A stretch of 64,000 nt of DNA from Rotaria socialis. Lineage: Eukaryota; Rotifera; Eurotatoria; Philodinida; Philodinidae. This document shows positions 1 through 11,506 of the stretch, one piece after another. A program made the position numbers and the translations under genes. Each line of letters opens with the position of its first letter. Positions within the stretch are counted from its first letter, which is position 1. The stretch spans positions 72,620 through 136,619 of the forward strand of contig CAJNYU010000186.1 of the NCBI GenBank assembly GCA_905331475.1, written 5' to 3'. The notes under the pieces were generated by a model, which saw only the letters and a program-made list of their open reading frames with translations, did not search any database and was not told the origin of the DNA.

Positions 1-725
1 ATTCATCAGATTGTAGAATAAGGTCTTGGACTGGTACGCTAGTGCAATACCTTCTTGACTTGTTTGTACTAGAAGAGGAGCTTATTGAGATCTAAAACAC
101 TGTTGCCTTTGAGTTGTGACGACTATTGATCGTGCGATGATGGAATATATTTATGATGTGTCAAGTTCTGTCTTTATTTACTATTATTGACCTTGAGTCA
201 GTTGTATTCAAATCACATGATACATTCAACTTTATATTATGACTTTTTTGTACAAATAATCAAGAGTCAAGGTTAAAAAGTACGTTGTTTGTTAACTTAA
301 ACTTCTCTTGAGACGCCCATTGTATAGATTTAATTAATGTTTGACACTCAAGAGCATACCAAAATAACAGCACTCACAAGAATCTTTGTTAAAACTTCTT
401 AAGTTTAATATGTGGACAGGATAGTGAACTCCACAATCTAGAAGAATCTTCATCTGCCTATAGAAATGTTTTTTTTTCTGTGATAAAAACAAAATTTTAA
501 TTCAGAACAAACATTCCTAAGCTTGATTTGCTCTTGGAAACAAAAGCTAATATGAATTCGCTATAATGCAGCTCCTTCGAGAATTCTTGAATACACGATG
601 AAGAACAAATACAGAAAAAATTTTGATGTTTGTTCTGCAAAAAAGACCGAAATCATCATGAAAAAATTAAGAAAAGAAAATCATGTCATTTAGGAAATAT
701 CAGGCAATTCCTTCATGAGCTTTTA

Positions 726-884
726 TTAATTATAATATTGACCAAAATTAACTATTTGCAGTGAGTGCTCAGTTGAATGAACTACTAAACGTAAAATGAT
801 GCGTCCATCCGGAGTTGTAAATAGATCAGCATCATTGGTTGGCAGTTCTGGTTTCAATTGTGCTGACCGTTTAAAATGTTCATT
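726..884 (-). other. Possible isolated terminal coding exon, unidentified
   Basis: On the minus strand a 53-codon open stretch runs from a possible acceptor (CATTTAG at about 885-891) to a TAA stop at 726-728. It includes the readable segment LFTTPDGRIILRLV and ends in QIVNFGQYYN. It looks more protein-like than its AT-rich surroundings, but it lies in the gap upstream of the first EF2 exon seen and would have to splice across EF2 on the opposite strand. It may be a relic or chance. I do not recognise the family. Confidence 0.25.
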
Positions 885-933
885 CTAAATGGAGATCCGA
901 TTGATAGGTATCAATATGTTCATTTTTTTGTAG

Positions 934-3505
<2,572 letters not shown>

Positions 3506-3510
3506 ACGAT

Positions 3511-3516
3511 AATAAA
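3511..3516 (+). promoter_or_regulatory. Polyadenylation signal of EF2
   Basis: AATAAA lies five bases after the EF2 stop codon, which implies a very short 3' UTR. Known signal; position read directly. Confidence 0.6.
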
Positions 3517-3972
3517 TTCATTATCTGTTACCTATTCACGAACAGACTTATGTTTTAACATCTTTTTTTGTTACCAGAAAAAAGAAATTGGAAAACAGCT
3601 ATACAAGTTGATTGTTTTTTATATATATATATATAGCAGACTGTTTTCTCTGTTCGTGTGTATTGACATCTTTTATCATTATTTTCAGTCATCGATGAAA
3701 GATGTCTGGTATAAAAAAGAAATAATCAATCTCTTGAAAACAAATTTGTATTTATTCCAGCAGATTTTGATTCACAACTACATATTGTATTTTAAAGTTA
3801 TTGGTTTTAAACTAAATTTAATTTAATTGAGTGAGAAAACAGTAAAGCCTGCTTGAGTATTGTCCCCAAAATATTTATCTTACTGCTACAAGAAATCAAT
3901 TGGTGTCCATGAAGAGCAATTTTCAATAAAGTACACATAATACTTAACTCATTTTCAATTGAAAATCGCTCT

Positions 3973-4440
3973 TCAAAGTCTCGCAGTAAGTTGTTTAAAG
4001 AATAGGAAATCATTCATGGTAAAGATATGAACAAAATCGAAGCAGTACATAGACAAGTGACTAATTGACAGTGGATCGTCTGCTTCCACAAGGGTTAGGT
4101 CATGCTTCTTCTGATGATCATTTCTAAGACTTTCTGATAAATTTTCGCTATCTAACAACCTGCAAAAAATATTAACACTTCTAGTATGAAGATCAAAAAC
4201 TGGTATTATATCCCCGATTACCTGCCGGATTTTATCGGTGGACTGTTCGAAAATTTTTGCATTTGATATAAGTATGCTTTGGTGCAAGTACAGATAACTG
4301 ATATCAGTTGAAATTTTATAGCTTCTTATTGAACAATCAGAGGAAAAGGTTGCGATTTCAAAGCTGAGAAGAGTACTGTATATAACTAGGCGAATAATGA
4401 TAAATATACTGGCAAATATCTTTTTATTATTGAAATTCAA
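3973..4440 (-). other. Open reading frame of 155 codons, unidentified
   Basis: A single open frame of 155 residues in an AT-rich stretch where stops are frequent, so it is longer than expected by chance. It begins with a hydrophobic stretch (IFASIFIIIRLVIYSTLLS) that could be a signal anchor, followed by a Ser/Asp/Leu-rich region. I see no motif I can name. It lies tail-to-tail with EF2 and upstream of the first MAM gene. It may be a real small gene, a decayed one, or chance. Confidence 0.25.
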
Positions 4441-4629
4441 GCAATAAGAAATGAATTTTAGTTTACTTTTGTCATATGATAATATTTGTTTTGCGGATGC
4501 AGCATCTGATGATACGAGACATATTTCAAGTATATCTCATATGTTTATCTTTAGAAAAATGGAGATAAAAGTATTTTGGTGCATTTAAGTTTTTGCTTTA
4601 GTTCTTATTGTCCTCGTTTAATAAATATT

Positions 4630-6941
4630 ATGAATATTGGAAACGTTCTTCTTGGCTTGTGCTTGTTTTTTGGTGAGAATCGTGTGTCTATATGTTTTAA
4701 TTTACATACATTGAAATAATATAGCTTCCATAGCGCACAAATCTCGCGTCGTATGTTTTACAGTTACCTGTGATTTTGAACTAAGTGAGTGCGGGTGGGA
4801 GCTAGATTCAATTTGGAATATTCATCCATCAGGTAGTACGCCAGATACAGCGAGTTCTGGTCCAACTATGGATCATACAACTGGAAGTAAGTGATTCATA
4901 AGTATCTATCGAGATTCTAGTACTTTACTGAAGATGGAAATTATGCTCGTTTTATCGCTCGTCTCCTCACTGCATCTGAGCAATTTGGTATCATGAATAT
5001 CAGTACTTGTCTTGAAAAACCTACTACATTCTCATTTTGGTATTTCATGCATGGTAGTCAATTAGGAACACTAGGATTAATGGTCAATGATCAAACATTA
5101 TGGGAAAAGACTGGTCGACAAGGTCTTCCAGCATGGCATCAAGCCAATGTCACTTTACCTATGGGCGCTGATATAAATGTACGTCTTTGATCTACTCTTT
5201 TGTAATATCTACAGTAATAAATAAGAAATATCTCTCTTTAGATTAAATTTGTTGCAAATCGAACTGGCTCTGGTCGATCATCTGATATTGCAATCGATGA
5301 TATTGTATTACAAGGAGAAGCAAGTAAGAAATTCACTTCTTGATGAAACGTTTTTTCCTAATGAATAGTCATTTTTAGTATCTATCAGCACACGTACACC
5401 TCGGCCAATCTCAACGACAACGCCTCGAACTCGATACAATGCAAGTTGTGATTTTGATGTCAATAAAGAGTTATGTGGATGGAAAAGTGATACAAACTAT
5501 GGTTGGAAAGTTATTCGCCAGAGAGAAGTAAATAGCTCTATTGGGCCATCAAGCGACTACAGTAGTATTAGTATGTATTATTTGAAGTGAAAAGAAAAAT
5601 ATAAACGAGTAACGATGTTTCTATTACAGTGAGATCGAATGTTGATAATAAGCTATGTCAAATTCCGTACGACGAGAAGGGTCCTCAATATTATTGTATA
5701 ATAAACCTCAAGCGTAATCGATGTAAAGGAAGTGATAATAAATGGATAGATTGCCGTGATGGTATGAATTTATCAGACGCTACTTTTTTGTGATTTTTTC
5801 TTTTTTTAAAACTCAACAGGAGGTTTTGTTCAAATTCAAAGTGGTGAATTCGATCAGGCTGGCGAACGTTCACAGTTCGATTCGCCAATACTTGATGCAT
5901 TATCGGATGAGGGTTGTGTTCAATTCCATTATAATATAGCCGGTAGCGATAATGATGAGTTAAATGTCTATGTGGAAGATTATTGGAGTGGTCGAAAATC
6001 ATGTATGTGGCATAAAAATGGACCAACTGTACCAAACCGATGGATACCAGCTGAAGCACCATTAAAGTTAAAGAAAGATGAAAAATATAAAGTAGGAATC
6101 ATATATGAATTGATGATAATATGACTTTGTGCATTAGATTGTATTTGAAGCGCGAAAAGGAACCACTGGTGGAACAGGTCTAGTTTCGCTTGATCATTTT
6201 ATTGTGTCATCGAAAGCATGTAAGCGAATTCGAAAAAGAGGGATGACTATTTATTTGATTCTTTGTATGACAGGTTCTGGTACATATCCAGCTGAAAAAT
6301 GCCCTGTAGAGGAAACGGTGACAACAGCCAGTACCATGATCAGCACAGAAGATCTTGAAGCCATAACAGTAACAGATAGCTTAGATACAGCATCTACCCC
6401 GATAACAGCGGAAATTGTATCTCGTACAACAGAAGTACAATCTCTTACAACTAAAATAGAATCACCCACAACGGAAATAAAACATCTCACAACAGAAGCT
6501 CTAGAATCAACAATGAATATGTTACTAACAATTGCTGGTGGTGAAGAACGAAATAAACGAATAATTTGTCCGGGAACAGGAAGTCTTGAATCAACCATTG
6601 ATATGTGGATAAGTACTAATAATTATGAAGAAGAAAATAAACTAACGGAATCAACCACGGCTGTGTTGGCAGCAACTACTAATGATAAAGAACTAAATAC
6701 GGCAACAACGTCTTCTACTAATGGAAATAGTTCACCAACGTTAGCTATTATTCTTGGTGTATTAGGTGGGTTAATTGCAATTTCTGGTATTGCTGCTTTG
6801 TCCATTTGGCATTCTGCAATACTATCTCGTCTTGGTATCAAAAAACCTAGTCGCATAGCAAACTCTCCAACTTATAGCTCGGCATCTGGTGGTTCTGTTG
6901 ATATCAATGGCAGAACGAGTGACACTTCTCAACTAATATGA
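4630..6941 (+). CDS. MAM-domain type I membrane protein, copy 1
   Basis: A putative cell-surface receptor or adhesion protein. Exons: 4630-4672, 4725-4886, 4921-5178, 5242-5323, 5379-5570, 5630-5761, 5820-6091, 6138-6219 and 6274-6941. The start encodes a signal peptide (MNIGNVLLGLCLFF). A first MAM domain follows (CDFELSECGWELDSIW, GPTMDHTTG, then FWYFMHG, ending SSDIAIDDIVLQGEA). A second has CDFDVNKELCGW, GPSSDYSS, GCVQFHYNIAGSD and GLVSLDHFIVSSKAC. Then come a Thr/Ser-rich stalk, a transmembrane helix (LAIILGVLGGLIAISGIAAL) and a cytoplasmic tail of about 45 residues. MAM domains are known as extracellular adhesion modules; ligand and role here are unknown. All joins keep frame except the one across 4887-4920 (see separate entry), so the gene may be impaired or spliced in an unusual way. 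Confidence 0.8.
4887..4920 (+). other. 34-nt GT...AG segment that does not restore frame
   Basis: Within the first MAM domain the frame reads ...DHTTG then meets GTAAGT. Coding resumes at YFTEDGNYARF after a CTAG, 34 nt later. Removing the segment as a GT-AG intron leaves one extra base, so upstream and downstream frames do not match; reading through gives a stop at once. The same layout is present in copy 2 (11782-11815). It is either a very short intron with a non-standard junction or an old frameshift carried by both copies. Confidence 0.6.
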
Positions 6942-7172
6942 GCTTAAAAACTATATTTAAGTTCCATAGTTGTTACAGCTTTTTTAAACAGGATTCTATC
7001 AATAGAATTATCCGCTCTCTATTTATTCCAGATATGGTTGATTTTTTCAATAGCAAGAACGAAAATATACTTGCTATGAGAAATTCTTCTTGTTTAGAAT
7101 GAACATATGATGAAGTTTGACAGAGAATCAGATATATCAATAGAGCACATGTTATCTACAATTGATTTCAAT
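6942..7172. other. Intergenic, nothing recognised
   Basis: The 3' flank of MAM copy 1, AT-rich. I see no gene or repeat in it. Confidence 0.5.
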
Positions 7173-8283
7173 AGTTACACGCGGTGAAAAGGTCTTTGCA
7201 ATAATGTCAAACGCTGTTAGACCGTGTTGGAGACTTCTAATTCAGCTGATATTTTTCTTGTTGAAAAGAACAGTGTCTGGACGTCAAAATTTGTACCAAA
7301 CATATTTTTCTAGGACGAATCTGGAAATGAGGAAAAAGCCAAAAACTAAACGCATGAAAAAAGCTCTTGCAACTTCACCATCCAGCAGCAGTATCATTTT
7401 CTATTTCTATTGGATTCTATTAGAGAACCCCTTCTCGATGTTCTTTTTATCAAGAATTAAAATAGATAACGTTAAGCGAGAGAAGAGAGGATAAAGCATC
7501 AAGGAATGCAAGTTGAATAAACACATTGTGAAGAAAGAAGTGAGTCAATGAATGTAGACATATGACTGTAACAGATTCTTTTAAAGTGAAAAAGAGAATG
7601 AATAAAACACGATCAATGATGATTTTTGTAGCATAAAGGATACTCTTTCCAATGGTGTATTGAAAGTTAAATTTAGTTTTAGTTTTTGTACTGAAATATT
7701 GCTTTTTTCGAGAGAGACTGACAAATTTGGTCGTTTTCACAATGTGACCATTTTGAAACTGCAAAAGATATTTGTTACGTTATTTTTGCTGTCCAGTTTC
7801 TAAGGTCTAATATATTTCGCGTAAATAAAGCAAAACAATAGAGTTCATACATGGTTCCTGGTAGACATTCTTGAAAATTGATAGTTTTTTTCAAAGAGCG
7901 TCTTTTTACAAAAATTAATTTCGTTTTTCAATTTATTTTTATGAATGACTCAATAGTGAATCTACAAATCATCCACAAGCTGGTATCGATAGAGTGTTTC
8001 AAACTCTACATTGTGGCGCATGATTTGTTAAAATTCTACTCATGTAGTCTAAGATATTTCTGAAATATCGATTTTTCCAGGTTGCAAGAATTTTTTTCAT
8101 ACGCTTAGTTTTTGGCTTTTCCTCATTTCTAGATTATCGTCCTAGAAAAATATGTTTGGCACAAAATTTGAAGTCCAGGCACTGCTCTTTCCAATAAGAA
8201 AAAAGTCAGCTGAATTAGAAGTCTCCAACATGATCGAACAGCGTTTGACATTATTGCAAAGACTTTTGCACCGCATGTTAGAC
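7173..8283. repeat. Foldback repeat with about 200-bp inverted arms
   Basis: The left arm (about 7173-7373) and right arm (about 8081-8283) are imperfect reverse complements. Shared landmarks, read outside-in, are GTCTTTGCAATAATGTCAAA, TTGGAGACTTCTAATTCAGC, CCAAACATATTTTTCTAGGA and GAGGAAAAAGCCAAAAACTA; similarity stops at CTTGCAAC. Because of the arms, matching peptides (VFAIMSNAVR, CWRLLIQL) can be read from both strands, but I regard these as by-products of the repeat. The 700-bp spacer holds no gene I recognise. No clear target-site duplication was found. It may be a non-autonomous DNA transposon or a local inverted duplication. Confidence 0.75.
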
Positions 8284-9204
8284 TACTAATTTCTAACACT
8301 TTATATAGTCTCAATCATTATTACTAGTTTTCATTTTTGGTAGAATTGACTTTGTTTTCGTATTAGATATTGCTTATATTTAAATTAACAATTAAAAATT
8401 ATTGTTTTCTATATAAACATGAATAAAACGAAATTGAATAAACTTGTTATTATTCAATCCAATAAATATCGAGAAATACTGATCGGATATAATCTTGCAG
8501 TTCTTTTCTTTTTTCGACTATTCAAATGACTTAAGGAAAACTCTGAGTGATCTTTATTTAGTGTGCAAAAACTTTCGTCGACTAGACTGAGATTCAATTG
8601 AATAAATGTCTATTCGATAAGTTAAACTGAAATTTCGGAATCAATGTTGATTCTTTCCATCGTTATTATTAGTGAAAGAGTATTTTTTCCGTATCTTTAT
8701 GTGAACTTGCATGGCTAGGATATTATTCAAGATTTTATAAGGTTCTATCTATAATGAAGAAGTCAAGATGATGTCAGAGATTTTTAGAAGGTGATTATGA
8801 AGGCGTCGGACGTAAGACGACTCTCACCGTATTCACAATAGAGACAGATGCGTGGTGATTTGTTGACGTTAAAAAGAGCAACGAACCGTGCCCATCATTG
8901 TTAAAGATGTAGTTGAAATCAGCTTGAAGGTATGAATTTTTTCCGTTACTTTCACTAGATTTATGCGTCTAACCATTAACATCAACACAATCAAAATAGC
9001 AGGTACATTCAGCGTAATGATTTCTTGGAAGCATCAATTGAGAGTGAACATCATCGAAAAAATTAATCCACAGACAGAAAATGCTGTATCTCATTTTACG
9101 AGAAAATATTTATTTGTAGTAATGTAAAGAAAAGAAAAATAAAAAAGCAAATATGCTTGGGAATGAAGGAAATTGAATAGATTGCTAATAGTTAATTGAA
9201 GGAA
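8284..9204. other. Intergenic, nothing recognised
   Basis: AT-rich sequence between the foldback and the orphan ORF at 9205. I see no coding or repeated structure. Confidence 0.4.
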
Positions 9205-9564
9205 TTATGTGGAAATTAAATATTCTGCTATGGCAACCATCGTCCTGACACATGTTTGCCCCATAATGTATCGAACTAATTCTGATGAAACATAATTTGT
9301 ATGAGCACCACCAGACACAAACAAACAATCGCGAATCGTTTTGTCCTTGCCAACTGGATTTCGACGTACTGACGTCCACGGCGGATGCAAATTGTTGACA
9401 GGTATAGCTAGCGCTCCTGACTTAGAAGTATTATGAATAAGATAATTACCATAACCTTCTACATTGACGATAACATCCCAATGGCCAACCAAATGTGGCC
9501 CACTCTTTTTGGAACGCTTATAAATAGTTGCTTCAGTAAATTTTGCATAGTTGTACGACGTCAT
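9205..9564 (-). CDS. Hypothetical protein, 119 residues
   Basis: A single-exon frame on the minus strand, with base composition clearly less AT-rich than its flanks and an even amino-acid mix, so it is probably real coding DNA. It contains HLVGHWDVIVNVEGYGNYLI, then PVNNLHPPWTSVRRNPVGKD and DCLFVSGGAHTNY. The His-Trp-Asp followed by a glycine turn and YLIHNT faintly recalls NlpC/LRAT-type folds, but the expected Cys-His motifs are not evident, so I assign no function. The frame stays open for about 20 codons upstream of the first ATG and a possible acceptor (ATGCAG) sits there, so it could also be the last exon of a longer gene. It lies between two + strand MAM genes. Confidence 0.5.
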   Translation of the reverse strand: MTSYNYAKFTEATIYKRSKKSGPHLVGHWDVIVNVEGYGNYLIHNTSKSGALAIPVNNLHPPWTSVRRNPVGKDKTIRDCLFVSGGAHTNYVSSELVRYIMGQTCVRTMVAIAEYLIST

Positions 9565-11506
9565 GGTAGTCGAAAGAAAAATTGAACGAATATCAAATAA
9601 ACTGCATTGATTAAATATATATTTTTGTTAACCTAAAAGGAAAAGGGCCCATTTATAAAATTGGATCCGTGAAACGAATGGCACATTTCATCCGCATTAT
9701 GATTTCTTCAAGAAAGCATAGCAAAAAAACAGCAAGGTATTTTTCAGAGAAACGAAAAGTACAGCTAAATTCTAGATAAATTCATTTTGATTAAAAAATT
9801 TCTTTTCTGCACCTTGAATTTATACGTCCTTTTTTGTACGTGCTTTTCTTTTTCATTTTGCTATTCCTCGAAAACTACATTGAATAGAAATAGGACAGGA
9901 CGTATAGAATTGGATGTAAAGAAAAGAGTGTACACAAAAGGGTGCCAAAATAATGTATAGAAACGACGTTAAACTTAATGAGCCACAAAAGCTTTAGCAT
10001 TTATTTTTATCGTTTCCGACTGAAACCATAAACCGGATGAACTCACAAGGCTGAATTCGACTGATCTGTAGAACGCTAAGCAGAATTCGAAAAACTGATC
10101 ATCATTTAAGTGGAGTCGCAGTCATCAGAAAATAAGATTTGAAGTTGTAATAGGAATCACCATCGTAAACGTCTTTGCAATTTTTTTCCTTTCTTTGCGC
10201 ATCAAAACATCATTTCTGATCTTAACAATTACATAGAAAAGAGAATATCTGTTAAATAGACTCAACAGAGAATTTCTTCTTACTTATTATACTTGAAGGA
10301 TGAACCGAAGTAAAAACTTAATGACGTAAATCGAAAAAGATATCAATATAATAAAAGTTAATGCAGCTTTCTGCATATTCTAAGAAATATTGCTTAGACA
10401 GAAAATATCTCGGGTACGTAAAATCGATTGAAAGAGCTTTTGCAGTATTAGAAATGTAACTTTCTTACTCATTCAAATATGCATTATCTCTAGGCCAGAA
10501 AAGATAACATCGTTGAACATGATTACACATATAAACTTGTACTTTTTACAAACAAAAGTTTTGTTTGTTTTCATGACAGAAGTGCACATGAACCGCTACT
10601 ATCTAATCACTTTTTTCTTGTTTTATTTCTGAGATACCATTGAAAATAACTGAATAGATATCAATGAAGTAAACTAAACCGAAGATATTGCACAGCTCTG
10701 GATTCTTTCCTTAATTATTATCAGTCAATAAGTTTCTTGTTGTGACCACTAACTTGAAACGTCGTCGAATCATTGTGTATTTATCAATGAAATCTAGTGC
10801 AAACAAGTCAAACAGTTACACTAAGAGAAAATAAAGATGGTACAAAAACAATTTCCAGGATCATAAAAAGCTTCAATATATTGTAAATTTTCTAAAATAG
10901 TGATGTGTTTTTGAGAGCAATCTGTTGGATGATGCAATAGGCTTCAAAATCTAACACCATCAATAATTCAAACTGTACTTGTGAATTTATTTTATGAAGA
11001 AAAAAGAGTTTGACTTTTTTTCAAACATATTTGAAGACGTTCAGAATTGAATAGAGTATTCGACACACTAAAATAGATTTTACATGTCCAAATATGATAA
11101 TGGTAATATTTATATAACTCATCATATGAGCAAACTGCAAAAATGAATAAGAAAAATATTTTTATGAATCTTGCTTTGATTTTCCAATTGACAGCATCAT
11201 TAACACATGCAAACCATTCGTTTTTCACTACTTTGTTTCACGTTTACACAATCATTACATCGTACAGATTTTCATCCGAAAAGCGGTTTGGATCCATGTT
11301 CATTACATCACAAATTATGCAATGGTTATTTGTGTCAAAAAGTATTTTTACGACAATTTTTTTGTTGTTTCATAAAGCTACTGATGACGAATTCATGCTG
11401 ACTATCTGTTGTGAAAGGAGATAGACAGTCAGATTGTGCAGATAAGAAAAGCGCATACATTAAAGTATCATTTAAGTTATCTAAGTTTTTATTATTTTTG
11501 TTACTA
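9565..11506. other. Gene-poor spacer before MAM copy 2
   Basis: About 1.9 kb of AT-rich DNA. The only notable frame is 11143-11424 (+), 93 residues, which starts like a secretion signal (LALIFQLTASLTHA) but then becomes low-information. It could be a decayed 5' exon. Nothing else is recognisable. Confidence 0.4.

Noticed and set aside
5691..6062. 123-codon minus-strand frame (repeated identically at 12586-12957)
   Set aside because: It lies antisense to MAM exons 6 and 7 and is duplicated only because those exons are. The + frame has clear MAM motifs.
7162..7494. 110-codon + frame and matching 61-codon - frame at 8129-8314 as two related genes
   Set aside because: The shared peptide arises from the two arms of an inverted repeat. 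No conserved domain and no intron structure support a gene.
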